DNA of 64,000 bases from Maricaulis maris (GCF_036322705.1 NZ_AP027270.1:2853501-2917500), one strand, 5' to 3'; positions 8,486-22,118 are shown, numbered from the stretch's first letter. The notes: generated from the letters alone by a model not told the origin. Made by a program: numbers and translations.

Positions 8486-9265
8486 CTAGTCTTCACAGGC
8501 TTCGATGCCGGCGGTTATGGTCTGCCAGAGCGTCCATAATTGCGCATTGCGGACATCGTCGATCCGGACATGCACATCAGCACCCCCAAACGCCGTCATC
8601 GGGATATCGAGCGTATACCGGATATGGATCGGTATCGGCGGTGTCTGGGGACCCCGCGCATCAGCCCGCTCTCCGTTCAAGGGCAGAGGCGGCATTTCGG
8701 CCAGCGGCGCCTGCCACTGCCCGACAGCCGGGCAATCGGTCTCCCGCACCTGTCGCAGCCGGAGCAGAGGCTCGATCAGATCATCGATCTGGGCGCCCGA
8801 TTCGAAGCGGAAACCCGCATGTCCCGCAAGATCAGACGGCAGAATGCCCCCCGCACGGAGCTCCGCCGCAAGGGCCGTCCCGTCAAAGCGGGATTCTGCC
8901 AAATCGGCGTAAACTTGCTGATCCCGTTGCAGGCCCGCGGAACGAAAGATCCACTCACAGGAGCCGTCATCTCGGCGGCAGGCATAGACATAGCCAGCCA
9001 GGGAATACTCCGTCCACCTGCCACTGTCTTGCTCGAACGAGGGTCCGTCCCGGTAAACCCACCATCCTTCAGGCGCACCAAGGGCGTCGAAGGCGGCCGT
9101 GCGTTGCTCGATCGCGCGCACACGTACCCAGCTTAGCCAAGCGTCCCAGAGCTCCCGACCGGCATACCCGTCGAACTCGCCCTGCGCCACGGCGGGGGCC
9201 GGGTTCGGCGGCGGAGGGGGCGAGGCGACATGCCCCAGCAACACCGCGGCTAAAGCAACAAGCAT
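8486..9265 (-). CDS. Unrecognised exported protein lying inside the atp cluster
   Basis: A 259-residue protein with an N-terminal hydrophobic signal (MLVALAAVLLGHVASP), a Pro-rich stretch after it and a soluble remainder with five cysteines (two in ACRRDDGSC, then DC and AC). There are Trp-rich segments near residues 40-80 and no family I recognise. It is co-directional with the atp genes and sits between atpD and atpC, downstream of the terminator at 9320-9347 and 101 bases upstream of atpC. A GGGGG site precedes its ATG. It is probably periplasmic, which makes a direct role in the cytoplasmic F1 motor unlikely; it may supply the promoter for atpC. Confidence 0.75.
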   Translation of the reverse strand: MLVALAAVLLGHVASPPPPPNPAPAVAQGEFDGYAGRELWDAWLSWVRVRAIEQRTAAFDALGAPEGWWVYRDGPSFEQDSGRWTEYSLAGYVYACRRDDGSCEWIFRSAGLQRDQQVYADLAESRFDGTALAAELRAGGILPSDLAGHAGFRFESGAQIDDLIEPLLRLRQVRETDCPAVGQWQAPLAEMPPLPLNGERADARGPQTPPIPIHIRYTLDIPMTAFGGADVHVRIDDVRNAQLWTLWQTITAGIEACED

Positions 9266-9274
9266 TCCAGATCC

Positions 9275-9288
9275 CCCGATTGATCGGG
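9275..9288. promoter_or_regulatory. 14-bp palindrome before the intervening gene in the atp cluster
   Basis: CCCGAT and ATCGGG around a 2-bp centre, just upstream of the ribosome site of the gene at 8486-9265 and downstream of the atpD terminator. It could be an operator or a 5'-UTR hairpin. No clear -35/-10 pair was found beside it. Confidence 0.35.
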
Positions 9289-9319
9289 CCCCACAGTGAA
9301 GGAATGGCCGGCAAAAGAA

Positions 9320-9347
9320 AAGGCCGGCTCCCTCGGGAACCGGCCTT
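9320..9347 (-). terminator. Terminator directly after atpD
   Basis: A stem of AAGGCCGG (9320-9327) pairing with CCGGCCTT (9340-9347), extended inside by TCCC/GGGA. On the minus strand it is followed by TTTTCTTTTG. It lies 26 bases past the atpD stop and should end the atpHAGD transcript before atpC. Confidence 0.75.
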
Positions 9348-9372
9348 GTCTCGATCCGGAATACGAAGCCGC

Positions 9373-11717
<2,345 letters not shown>

Positions 11718-11750
11718 CAGGCTCTCCTCAGCGGTTGATCTCGATCAGGC

Positions 11751-13848
<2,098 letters not shown>

Positions 13849-14104
13849 CGTGACGTCACTCTCTTGCTGGATCAGCACTCATCAGATTGTCGGGACCGAC
13901 ATAAGCGCTTGATGTTCAACGACATAAAAAACGAGGCCTACCGTGTTGCACCGCAAGCCCCTCAGGTTCGGCGCTGCGATAGCACAGGGGGGAGCGGGCA
14001 GCAAGCCACTCACACCGGGCGATTCAGCGTGCGGAGCGTTTCTCCACGGACCGCAAAACCGGATAGCGCCTCTGATCAGGCATGCATTTTCGTGGCGGGC
14101 TTCG

Positions 14105-14899
14105 TCAATCCGCCGTTTTACGGCCCTTTCGGGCCATGATGTTGAGCACTTCCACCAACAGCGAGAAGGCAATCGCAAAGTAGAGATAGCCCCGCGGAAT
14201 ATGAAAACCCAGACCATCGGCGATCAGCGCGACCCCCACCAGGAGGATGAAACTGAGTGCCAGCATCTTGGCGGTCGCATGGCGCTCCAGAAAGCCGGCC
14301 ACTCGCTTGGCCGAAATCACCATGATGACGGTCGAGACCAGAACCGCTGATACCATGACGAAAAGCCGCACGGTCTCGCCGTCGGCCCCTCCCAGATCAC
14401 GCGTCATGCCAACCGCGGTGAGGACAGAATCGAGCGAGAAGACAACGTTGATCACCGACATCTGGACGATCACCGCGACGAAACCGGAGACCTTGCCGCT
14501 GCCGGCCTCATGGGCGTGCCCCTCAATCGTGTCATGGATCTCCGTCGTGCCCTTCCAGAGCAGGAAAAGGCCGCCCAGCAGCAGGATGAGGTCCTCGAGC
14601 GTCACGTCGATCAACATGTCCGGATGCTCGGCATCAGCCAGGCCGTGCAGGAACTCGGGGAGCGTGAACAGGGTCGCGTGGGTCAGTCCGGTCAGCCAGA
14701 CCAGGCCAAACAGCAGGACCACCCTCATCAGCGCGCCGGACCAGATACCGAGATTGCGGCCCCGCTCCTGCTGATCCCGGGCCAGCTTCTGTGATGCCAC
14801 GGATACGAAAACCACATTGTCGACGCCAAGGACAATCTCGAGGAAAGTGAGTGTCAGAAGCGACATCCACACGGCTGGCGATGTCAGGAATTCAAACAT
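14105..14899 (-). CDS. TerC-family integral membrane protein
   Basis: A 264-residue protein with seven or so membrane helices. Acidic intramembrane motifs are diagnostic of TerC: FLEIVLGVDNVVFVSV in the first helix and VFSLDSVLTAVGMT in a later one. The family is linked to metal ion handling (manganese export in characterised Alx/MntE-like and YceF-type members) and to tellurite resistance loci. No tellurite gene is nearby. It lies between priA and the atp operon, a position not shared with usual priA-atpH neighbours, and may be an independent unit. Confidence 0.92.
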   Translation of the reverse strand: MFEFLTSPAVWMSLLTLTFLEIVLGVDNVVFVSVASQKLARDQQERGRNLGIWSGALMRVVLLFGLVWLTGLTHATLFTLPEFLHGLADAEHPDMLIDVTLEDLILLLGGLFLLWKGTTEIHDTIEGHAHEAGSGKVSGFVAVIVQMSVINVVFSLDSVLTAVGMTRDLGGADGETVRLFVMVSAVLVSTVIMVISAKRVAGFLERHATAKMLALSFILLVGVALIADGLGFHIPRGYLYFAIAFSLLVEVLNIMARKGRKTAD

Positions 14900-14923
14900 G
14901 ACGGCTGGGGTCCCGGTCAGCGA

Positions 14924-17089
14924 TCAGATGAAACTATAGGGTTCCACGTCGATTGACACCCGCACCGAGGGCGGCGTCTTCACTCGGTTCGACCAGGCAC
15001 GCAGATAGGCGGAAATATCGATTTCCTTGTCGGCACGGACGAGAATGCGGCGGCGATGCCAGCCCCGGATCATGGCACGCGGAGGCTCGGCAGGCCCCCA
15101 GATCTCGATCCCTTCCGAATTGGGGGCCTTGGCGGCATAGTCATTGGCCACGCGGTCCAGCGTCTCGAGATTCATGGACATGAAGCCGATTGCGGCGAGC
15201 CGACCGAACGGCGGCAGGCCCAGCGACTCGCGGACCATGAACTCCATGTCGAGGAAAGCATCGCGATCGCCGGCGATCAGGGCCTGGATTGCGTCGTGTT
15301 CGGGCTGATGTGTCTGCAACAGCGCCCGCCCCGGCCGTTCCGCCCGGCCCGCCCGCCCCGCCACTTGGACAAGGGTTTGGAAGGTTCGCTCCCCGGCGCG
15401 TGGATCGCCGCCGGCCAGGCCCAGATCGGCATCAATCACACCAACCAGTGTGAGCCCGGGAAAGTTATGGCCCTTGGCGGCGATCTGGGTGCCGACCAGG
15501 ATATCGATCTCGCCGCGCTCCATGGCCGAAACAATTTCGGCCCCGGCGCGGCTGTCAGACGAGTAGATCTCGACCCGCGCCTCCGGGAAGGTCAGCTTGG
15601 CCTCCTCGGCAACCCGTTCGACACCCGGCCCGATCGAAGTCAGGCTGTCTTCGGCGTTGCAGCCCGGGCAATGCTTTGGTTTGGGCATGGAAAACCCGGT
15701 CACGTGGCAGACCAGACGCCCTGTATAACGGTGCTCGACCAGATAGGACTGGGTGTCGGGCGAGACCATGCGATGGCCACAGGTCCGGCACAGCACCAGG
15801 GGCGCATAGCCCCGACGGTTCAGATAGAGCAGCGACTGCTCGCCACGCTCCAGAGTCTCCCGGACCGCCTCGATCAGCGGCGGCGACATCCAGCGACCCT
15901 TCTCCGCCGGGTGTTCGCGCAGGTCGATCGTGTCGATTTCAGGCAGAATGGCGGCACCGGGACGAGCCGCAAGCCGGACATGGACGTAGCGGCCCGCCTG
16001 GGCATTGGCGAGGCTTTCAAGTGACGGCGTCGCCGAGGCCAGGATGACCATGGCGCCCTCGATCTTGGCCCGGACGACTGCCAGGTCACGGCCCTGATAA
16101 GGCAGCCCTTCATCCTGTTTGTAAGTCGGGTCATGCTCCTCATCGACCACGATCATGCGCAGATTGGGGAAGGGTAGAAACAGCGAGGACCGGGCGCCGA
16201 CCACGATGCGCGCCCGACCTTCCGCCACTTCACGCCAGGTCCGCCGCCGCGCCTTCGGGCCGGCGCCCGAATGCCAGAGCGCCGGCTCGGCGCCAAAACG
16301 CGCCTCGAAGCGTGACAGGACCGCCTCGGTCAGGGCGATCTCGGGCAGCATGATCAGGATCTGGGCATCCGGTTCGAGGCGCAGGATTTCCGCGATCGCC
16401 TCGAAATAGACCTCGGTCTTGCCGGAACCGGTCACGCCATCCAGCAGGGCGGCCTGAAAACCGCCTGCACGAGCCAGCCGTCGCAGCACACCGGCTGCTT
16501 CTGCCTGCATGACCGTCAGGGTCAGCCCCTCACCGTCCGGATCCGGATCGTCGAACGGCGCATCCACCTGTCGGACCTGCTCAGTCAAGGCCCCGGACCT
16601 TACCAGGCCCTTCACCACTGAAGCCGTTACACCGGCTTCGCGAGCGAGATCCGCTGCGCTGGCTTCTCGCAGGGCCATGACCGCATCGATGACACGCTGG
16701 CGGGCATCGGTCATGCGGTCCGGTTCACCCGTGCCACGCAGATAGACGGTCTCCGTCGGAGATGGTTTCAAGGCGTCGGTTGAGCGCAGAACAGAGCGCA
16801 GGACAATACCGGGGGATTGCACCAGATAGCGGGCCAGCCAATCGACAAAACGGCGAATGCCGGCGGGCAAGGGCGGCCCGCCGGCCGGGCCTTCAACCGG
16901 CTTCAGCTTTCGCTCACCGGGACCAGCCTTGACCGCCCAGACAACGCCGCGGGCGGATCGTTTGCCTAGCGGAGCGCGAACATGATCTCCGGGCTGAAGC
17001 ACCATTTCGGCGGGGACCAGATAGTCAAACGGCTCTGGCAAGGGGAGCGGGAACAGGATGGAGACGCGATACTCACTCGCTTCTGTCAC
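14924..17089 (-). CDS. priA: Primosomal protein N' (replication restart helicase PriA)
   Basis: A 721-residue DEAH-type helicase that reloads the replisome at stalled forks. It has an N-terminal 3'-end-binding domain (RVSILFPLPLPEPFDYLVP), Walker A GVTGSGKTEVYF (about 214-225), the DEEH box VDEEHDPTYKQDEGLPY and later helicase motifs (VGTQIAAKGHNFPGLTLVGVIDADLGL, QVAGRAGRAERPG). The start is the GTG at 17089, with GGAGG 8 bases upstream; a longer reading would add unrelated residues. Of the four cysteine pairs of E. coli PriA, only the outer two (CRTC, CPGC) are kept. The inner pairs read SPDT and CHVT, so one zinc site is missing. Confidence 0.95.
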   Translation of the reverse strand: MTEASEYRVSILFPLPLPEPFDYLVPAEMVLQPGDHVRAPLGKRSARGVVWAVKAGPGERKLKPVEGPAGGPPLPAGIRRFVDWLARYLVQSPGIVLRSVLRSTDALKPSPTETVYLRGTGEPDRMTDARQRVIDAVMALREASAADLAREAGVTASVVKGLVRSGALTEQVRQVDAPFDDPDPDGEGLTLTVMQAEAAGVLRRLARAGGFQAALLDGVTGSGKTEVYFEAIAEILRLEPDAQILIMLPEIALTEAVLSRFEARFGAEPALWHSGAGPKARRRTWREVAEGRARIVVGARSSLFLPFPNLRMIVVDEEHDPTYKQDEGLPYQGRDLAVVRAKIEGAMVILASATPSLESLANAQAGRYVHVRLAARPGAAILPEIDTIDLREHPAEKGRWMSPPLIEAVRETLERGEQSLLYLNRRGYAPLVLCRTCGHRMVSPDTQSYLVEHRYTGRLVCHVTGFSMPKPKHCPGCNAEDSLTSIGPGVERVAEEAKLTFPEARVEIYSSDSRAGAEIVSAMERGEIDILVGTQIAAKGHNFPGLTLVGVIDADLGLAGGDPRAGERTFQTLVQVAGRAGRAERPGRALLQTHQPEHDAIQALIAGDRDAFLDMEFMVRESLGLPPFGRLAAIGFMSMNLETLDRVANDYAAKAPNSEGIEIWGPAEPPRAMIRGWHRRRILVRADKEIDISAYLRAWSNRVKTPPSVRVSIDVEPYSFI

Positions 17090-17227
17090 GTGGCACGCCT
17101 CCCGGCTTCGTGGTGTATGATGGACGCTGTCGATATAGCGAGCCTCGCGACTCCCTGTCCCGACAGTTTGCATATCGTAAACCGAATACGCCAAGAGTGG
17201 GGCCTCATGGCGAGGGAGACAATCAGC

Positions 17228-17914
17228 ATGTCCAATGACGAGACCAATAGCCAAACGGCAATGATGGATCCGGACAGCGTTCGCAGCTTTCTGATTGCCA
17301 ACCCGGACTTCGTTCGGGAGGACGCTGAGTTGTTTTCCCTGATCGTTGAAACCCCGCGCAGCGATGGCGCTATCGATCTGGGCGCAGCCGCACGCGACAA
17401 GCTCCGCGATGAGCTTCGTCAGCTTAGATCCCTCAATGCCTCGATTGTCGAGACCGCCCGCGCCAACCTCGCAACCCAGTCACAAACCCACATGGCCGTT
17501 CTGGCCCTGCTGGAAGTGGATTCGCTCAGTGGCCTCGACAAGAAAATGTCCACCCGATTGACCGGCGCGCTCGGGGTGGATGTGTGCCGTGTCCTGATAG
17601 AGGGTCACGCTCCGCTCCAGAATGCCGAGTCGATTCTCGGCGCAGCGGAGGGCTTTGTCGGAACCGTGCTTGGCGATCATGTGGAAATGCTGGGGCCGAT
17701 CGACCCCGCCAATGCCCATGCGCTGTACGGTCAGCAAGGCGCGCGGGTGAGTTCCCAGGCCATTGTGCGGCTGGACTTCAATGGCCATGACGGGCTGATG
17801 GCGCTGGCCGCACGCGACGCGCACCTCTTCGAGTCGGGCCAGGGCACGGAATTGCTCAATTTCCTGGCCCGCGCCATCGAACGCATGGTGGTTCAATGGC
17901 TGCATCAGACCTGA
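17228..17914 (+). CDS. DUF484 family protein
   Basis: A 228-residue cytoplasmic protein of the DUF484 family (GAF-like fold), usually found next to xerC as here. Family features are VRSFLIANPDFVREDAELF near the N-terminus, a helical region (LRDELRQLRSLNASIVETARANLATQSQTH) and a GAF-like C-terminal half ending FLARAIERMVVQWL. The function is not established. The ATG at 17228 has GGGAG nine bases upstream; an in-frame ATG at 17207 is possible. It is divergent from priA and overlaps xerC by 19 bases. Confidence 0.88.
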   Translation: MSNDETNSQTAMMDPDSVRSFLIANPDFVREDAELFSLIVETPRSDGAIDLGAAARDKLRDELRQLRSLNASIVETARANLATQSQTHMAVLALLEVDSLSGLDKKMSTRLTGALGVDVCRVLIEGHAPLQNAESILGAAEGFVGTVLGDHVEMLGPIDPANAHALYGQQGARVSSQAIVRLDFNGHDGLMALAARDAHLFESGQGTELLNFLARAIERMVVQWLHQT

Positions 17915-18831
17915 CCACGCCCTGGGCTGTCGCGCTGAACACCTTCCTCAGTCATCTGAGCGGGGAACGGCGCTTGTCGCCGCGAACCCTGGATGCCTAT
18001 CAGCGGGACCTGGGCGGGTTCGGCGATTTCCTGCTCGACCATCTCGGGGCGGCCCCCGACCTGTCTGATCTAGCAGCCCTCTCTCCACGAGACTTCCGGG
18101 CCTTCATGGCGGCCCGGAGGCGCGACGGGCTGTCACCACGCTCGCTGGCCCGGGCGCTGTCGGCGATCCGCACCTTCTTTGCCTATGGCAAACGGCGATG
18201 GGGGCTCGACAATCCGGCCCTGTCCCTGGTGGAAAGCCCGAAACTCGGACGCGCCGCTCCGAAGCCGGTGAGCGAGGGAGCTGCCCGCCAATTGCTGGCA
18301 GAGACCGGCGCCCGCGGAGAGCCGGACTGGATCGCGGCGCGCGATAGCGCGGTACTGCTGCTGCTTTATGGCTGTGGTCTGCGGATTTCCGAAGCGCTCG
18401 CCCTCGCCGGCCGGGACGCGCCACTGGGTGACACGCTCCGCATCGCGGGCAAGGGCAACAAGATGCGGATTGTCCCCGTGCTTCCTGCCGTGCGCGAAGC
18501 CGTCGAGCGCTATGTGGCGCTATGTCCGGTCCCGATCGCGCCGGAGGCGGCCCTGTTTCGCGGCATTCGCGGCGGGGCGCTGGGCGCGCGCAGCGTGCAG
18601 TCATTGATGCAGACGCTGCGAGGGCGCCTGGGTCTGGCCGAGACGGCCACCCCACACGCCCTGCGGCATGCATTCGCAACCCACCTTCTGGCTCACGGCG
18701 GAGACTTGCGCGCAATCCAGGAATTGCTGGGCCATGCCAGCCTGTCGACCACGCAGATTTATGCCGATGTCGAGAGCCAACGCCTGATGGCGATCTATGA
18801 CGGTGCCCATCCGCGCGCGCGCCGACGCTGA
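17896..18831 (+). CDS. xerC: Tyrosine recombinase XerC
   Basis: A 311-residue site-specific recombinase that, with XerD, resolves chromosome dimers at dif. The N-terminal SAM-like domain (FLSHLSGERRLSPRTLDAYQRDLGGF) is followed by the catalytic domain with Arg in YGCGLRISEAL, Lys in GKGNKMRIVPV, HALRHAFATH, the second His in LLGHASLSTTQ and the nucleophile Tyr in QIYADVE. The start lies inside the end of the DUF484 gene, so the two are translationally coupled. No phage or integron context supports another recombinase role. Confidence 0.93.
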   Translation: MAASDLTTPWAVALNTFLSHLSGERRLSPRTLDAYQRDLGGFGDFLLDHLGAAPDLSDLAALSPRDFRAFMAARRRDGLSPRSLARALSAIRTFFAYGKRRWGLDNPALSLVESPKLGRAAPKPVSEGAARQLLAETGARGEPDWIAARDSAVLLLLYGCGLRISEALALAGRDAPLGDTLRIAGKGNKMRIVPVLPAVREAVERYVALCPVPIAPEAALFRGIRGGALGARSVQSLMQTLRGRLGLAETATPHALRHAFATHLLAHGGDLRAIQELLGHASLSTTQIYADVESQRLMAIYDGAHPRARRR

Positions 18832-18928
18832 GCGAACGGGTCCGACCCTGCCTCCGGAGGCCCGCCACACCTCGCACCTTGGCGGGACTTTGCTTTGGCC
18901 AATCCACTTGCATCCGACGCGGGTTTGT

Positions 18929-18949
18929 GTACTTTATAAATTAAAGTAC
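18929..18949. promoter_or_regulatory. Perfect palindrome, probable operator of the membrane protein/winged-helix pair
   Basis: GTACTTTA (18929-18936) and TAAAGTAC (18942-18949) form a perfect 8-bp inverted repeat around a 5-bp AT-rich spacer. It ends 3 bases before the GGGAG ribosome site of the gene at 18963. Its AT content contrasts with the GC-rich surroundings, and it probably binds the winged-helix protein encoded at 19578 for autoregulation. Confidence 0.6.
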
Positions 18950-18962
18950 TTGGGAGATAGCC

Positions 18963-19577
18963 ATGAACAACCAATCCGATCTCGCCTTCCTGCGCGATGT
19001 TGCCACCAGCGGACAACATGCCCCCTCACTGAGTGGCCGCCACTTTCTGTGGTGGGGCGGGCTCGCAACGCCGGCGCTGGTGGGCCATTGGGCAATCATC
19101 AGCGGTTTGGCCGGCATTCCGGGATCCTTCGTCGGTTTCGTCTGGATGGCCTACGGGATCATCGGCCTGATCGGATCAGGCCTGCTTGCGAAAAGCCTGC
19201 ACGGCAAGCCGGGTAGCGGGGCCGTGAACAACAGGGCCGAGGCCGCTGCCTGGCGCAGCGTGACCTGGACCGTCACAGCCTACGCGCTTGGCGCTGTGCT
19301 CGCCATGGCCCTGGGCCGTGGCGACGCCATCCTGTTTGACACCATACCGCTGGTTGCCTTCGGAGCCTACGGCCTGTCCTTCAGCGTCACCGCGCAACTT
19401 GGTGGCGCCCGCTGGATGCATGCCATGGCGATCCTGTCATGGCTGGCGAGCGGGATCGGCCTGACATTGGTCGGAACACCCGGGCTCTATCTGTTCGCAG
19501 CGGCGGCTGTCGGCTTGCTGGCGATCATCCCGGGCGTGGTCCTGCTGCGCCAGGAGCCGGCGACGGAGGCAGGCTGA
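18963..19577 (+). CDS. Membrane protein paired with a winged-helix regulator
   Basis: A 204-residue protein with about six predicted membrane helices (for instance TPALVGHWAIISGLAGIPG, WMAYGIIGLIGSGLLA, VTWTVTAYALGAVLAMALG, AILSWLASGIGLTLVG, LFAAAAVGLLAIIPGVVLL) and a soluble N-terminus (NNQSDLAFLRDVATSGQHAPSLSGRH). Relatives occur beside small DNA-binding proteins in Proteobacteria, but I know of no assigned function. A GGGAG site lies 6 bases before the ATG. The stop codon touches the start of the regulator, giving a two-gene operon under the palindrome at 18929-18949. Confidence 0.8.
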   Translation: MNNQSDLAFLRDVATSGQHAPSLSGRHFLWWGGLATPALVGHWAIISGLAGIPGSFVGFVWMAYGIIGLIGSGLLAKSLHGKPGSGAVNNRAEAAAWRSVTWTVTAYALGAVLAMALGRGDAILFDTIPLVAFGAYGLSFSVTAQLGGARWMHAMAILSWLASGIGLTLVGTPGLYLFAAAAVGLLAIIPGVVLLRQEPATEAG

Positions 19578-19874
19578 ATGGCTGACAGCTTTGACGCCAA
19601 CGCCCTCGACGACGTGATCCACGGCAAGCTGAGGCTGGCCATCATGGCCTTTCTCTCGGCCGTCAAGGATGCCAGTTTTGGTGAACTCAAGACCCGAACA
19701 TCGGCGTCGGATGGCAATCTGTCGGTCCATTTGCGCAAGCTGGAGGACGCCGGCTATGTCGCGATTGAAAAGTCCTTCGTCGCTCGCAAGCCGCAAACGA
19801 GGGCCGCGCTGACCGAAGCGGGTCGCGCCGCCTGGATCGCTTATCTCGACCAACTCAAAACACTGCTGGACTGA
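19578..19874 (+). CDS. Small winged-helix transcriptional regulator
   Basis: A 98-residue DNA-binding protein of the winged-helix (MarR/ArsR-like, HTH_34-type) class. LDDVIHGKLRLAIMAFLSAVKDASFGELKTRTSASDGNLSVHLRKLEDAGYVAIEKSFVARKPQTRAALTEAGR covers the helix-turn-helix, recognition helix and beta wing. It has no cysteine or ligand domain. Its ATG follows the stop of the membrane protein directly. It probably represses its own operon through the upstream palindrome and may be antagonised by its membrane partner. Confidence 0.88.
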   Translation: MADSFDANALDDVIHGKLRLAIMAFLSAVKDASFGELKTRTSASDGNLSVHLRKLEDAGYVAIEKSFVARKPQTRAALTEAGRAAWIAYLDQLKTLLD

Positions 19875-19885
19875 TCCGACTGACC

Positions 19886-20434
19886 TCAGGCCGCGCGACG
19901 ATCCGGGGCATGGTGCCATTCGACGACATCGAAACCCTGATCGGCATCATGACGGGTGGCGCCTTGCACGAAACCGGCCTTTTCGAGCACCCGGTGCGAG
20001 GCGTCGCGGTCGTCCCGGGTATGGGCGATAACCGATTTGACCTCATCATGCGTGTAGGCCCAGTCCAGCAGGGCGACAACGCCCTCGGTCGCAAGTCCCT
20101 GTTCGCGATAGGAGAGCAACATCGAGTAACCGATCTCGACCGCACCCTGCGCATCCGGCGCCCCCTTGAACCCGCCGGTTCCCAGCAAGCGGTTCATGAC
20201 CGGGGAGATATAGATCCAGCCATACCACCCGGTCGCCTCCGGCGTGGCGGCGAGCTGGTCGCGCGTCCACTCCATGGCTGCCTGGTCCATCAATTCGGGC
20301 GGCCAGGACGGCTCAGGGTCGACGCCAAGTGCCCGGAAAAACGCAAGCCGGTCATCAAGCTGCAGACTTGCCAGCTCGGCATTGAGCGCGACCAACCGCA
20401 AGCGTGGAGAAGCAATTTCTATCGGCTTCGGCAT
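19886..20434 (-). CDS. GNAT-family N-acetyltransferase (RimJ/RimL-like)
   Basis: A 182-residue acetyl-CoA-dependent acyltransferase. The RimJ/RimL-type fold is seen in the opening ASPRLRLVALNAEL, the central GWYGWIYI...LLGTGGFKGAPDAQGAVEIGYSMLLSYREQGLATEGVVALLDWAY (the pyrophosphate-binding R-x-x-G-x-A is REQGLA) and HRVLEKAGFVQ near the C-terminus. The acceptor (protein N-terminus, amino acid or small amine) is not predictable. It is convergent with the winged-helix regulator, 11 bases apart. Confidence 0.88.
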   Translation of the reverse strand: MPKPIEIASPRLRLVALNAELASLQLDDRLAFFRALGVDPEPSWPPELMDQAAMEWTRDQLAATPEATGWYGWIYISPVMNRLLGTGGFKGAPDAQGAVEIGYSMLLSYREQGLATEGVVALLDWAYTHDEVKSVIAHTRDDRDASHRVLEKAGFVQGATRHDADQGFDVVEWHHAPDRRAA

Positions 20435-20615
20435 CAGCGTTTATCCATGACCCTAAATTCAACGAACCCGATTGTGGACATTTTCACGGGGCCAGTCCCT
20501 GACCCGGCGGTCCGTACCCTGCCCCGACTCAATTGAACACACGGTGTCAGTATCATGAAGTTCGCCCGGCAAGGCGACAGAGATATGACACGCTGCGCGG
20601 CGACCACAGAGCCGG

Positions 20616-22019
20616 TCAGGATTGCATGGTCCAGCCTTCAACGCCCATCGCCGCCTGGCGGATCGCCTCGGTCAGCGTCGGATGCGGATGACAGGTTCTG
20701 GCCACATCTTCGGACGAGGCACGGAATTCCATGGCCAGGCAGAGTTCGCTGATCATCTCACCAACATTGGCGCCGATCATGTGGGCGCCGAGAATCTCGT
20801 CCGTCTCCGCGTCTGCAAGGATTTTCACGAACCCATCCGTGGCATGATTGGTCCGGGCGCGGGAATTGGCCTGGAAGGGAAATTTGCCCTTCTTGTACTT
20901 GCGGCCTTCGGACTTGAGCTCGTCTTCGGTCTTGCCGACGCTGGCGATCTCGGGCGCTGTGTAGACGACACCCGGGATAACGCCGTAATTCACATGCCCA
21001 GCCTTGCCGGCAATCCGCTCGGCGCAGGCAACGCCCTCGTCCTCAGCCTTGTGGGCCAGCATCGGTCCATGCGTGCAATCGCCCACGACCCACACATTCT
21101 CAGCGGAGGTCCGGAAATGATCATTGGCAATGAAGCCGCGCTTGTCGGTCTCGATGCCGACGGTCTCCAGACCAAGGCCCTCCGTGAACGGGCGCCGCCC
21201 AATGCAGACCAGGACCGTATCGGCCTCGATCGTCGTGGCCTCACCGCCTTCAGCGGGCTCCAGCGTCACCGCCAGCGTGTCACCGGATGTATCAACGCCG
21301 GTCACCTTGGTACCCAGCTTGAAATCCATGCCCTGCTTGGCGAATATCCGCTGCGCGGTCTTCGCCAACTCGCTGTCCATGCCCGGCAGGATGCGATCCA
21401 GATACTCGACGACCGTAACCTCTGATCCAAGACGGCGCCAGACCGAGCCGAGCTCGAGACCAATCACGCCGGCGCCAATCAGGACAAGCTTTCCTGGAAC
21501 CTTGTCCAGCGACAGGGCTCCTGTCGACGACACAACCCGCTTCTCGTCAATCTCGACACCGGGCAGGGGCGTCACTTCGGAGCCCGTGGCGATGACGATA
21601 TTGCGGGTCTCGAGCGTCGATGTTTCACCGCTCTCGGCCTCGACCTCCACCTTGCCGGACCCGGCGATGCGGCCCTTGCCCCGGATATAGTCGACACCGT
21701 TCTTCTTGAAGAGAAACTCGATGCCCTTGGTCAGGCCATCGACCGCCTCGTCCTTCTGACCGATCATGGTATCGAGATCGAGCTCGAGCGAACCGGTCTT
21801 GATGCCCAGAGCGGCAAATTCGGTGTTTGCCGCTTCGAACATCTCGGACGCATGCAGCAGCGCCTTCGACGGAATGCAGCCGACATTCAGACAGGTCCCG
21901 CCCAAGGTTCCGCGCATTTCCACACAGGCAGTTTTCAAGCCCAGCTGGCCCGCACGGATTGCGCAGTTATAGCCACCGGGACCACCACCAATAATGACGA
22001 GATCATAGGTTTCCGACAT
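20616..22019 (-). CDS. lpdA: Dihydrolipoyl dehydrogenase (E3)
   Basis: A 467-residue FAD flavoenzyme that reoxidises dihydrolipoamide of the 2-oxoglutarate dehydrogenase complex and makes NADH. It has the FAD Rossmann motif [18 protein letters not shown], the redox disulfide [13 protein letters not shown], the NAD fold [15 protein letters not shown] and the C-terminal His-Glu pair [13 protein letters not shown] precedes its ATG. It is the last gene of a run sucA-sucB-two membrane genes-lpdA. Confidence 0.96.
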   Translation of the reverse strand: MSETYDLVIIGGGPGGYNCAIRAGQLGLKTACVEMRGTLGGTCLNVGCIPSKALLHASEMFEAANTEFAALGIKTGSLELDLDTMIGQKDEAVDGLTKGIEFLFKKNGVDYIRGKGRIAGSGKVEVEAESGETSTLETRNIVIATGSEVTPLPGVEIDEKRVVSSTGALSLDKVPGKLVLIGAGVIGLELGSVWRRLGSEVTVVEYLDRILPGMDSELAKTAQRIFAKQGMDFKLGTKVTGVDTSGDTLAVTLEPAEGGEATTIEADTVLVCIGRRPFTEGLGLETVGIETDKRGFIANDHFRTSAENVWVVGDCTHGPMLAHKAEDEGVACAERIAGKAGHVNYGVIPGVVYTAPEIASVGKTEDELKSEGRKYKKGKFPFQANSRARTNHATDGFVKILADAETDEILGAHMIGANVGEMISELCLAMEFRASSEDVARTCHPHPTLTEAIRQAAMGVEGWTMQS

Positions 22020-22118
22020 GCTTGCCTCATTGTGTTTGCCGCGTGGGCGACCATTTCGCCCTGTATGCCTCCGCCTTCGGCATAAGGTAAGGGGTAAATT
22101 GCCTGCAGGCGCAGCTGC

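Noticed and set aside
13849-14104. Promoter for atpHAGD in the 256-base gap after TerC
   Set aside because: Only weak -35/-10 combinations could be found on the minus strand; a promoter must be somewhere here but I cannot place it.
20435-20615. Short coding frame between the acetyltransferase gene and lpdA (for example from 20555)
   Set aside because: No ribosome site, runs into lpdA antisense and has no recognisable product; treated as a 181-base intergenic region with nothing clear in it.
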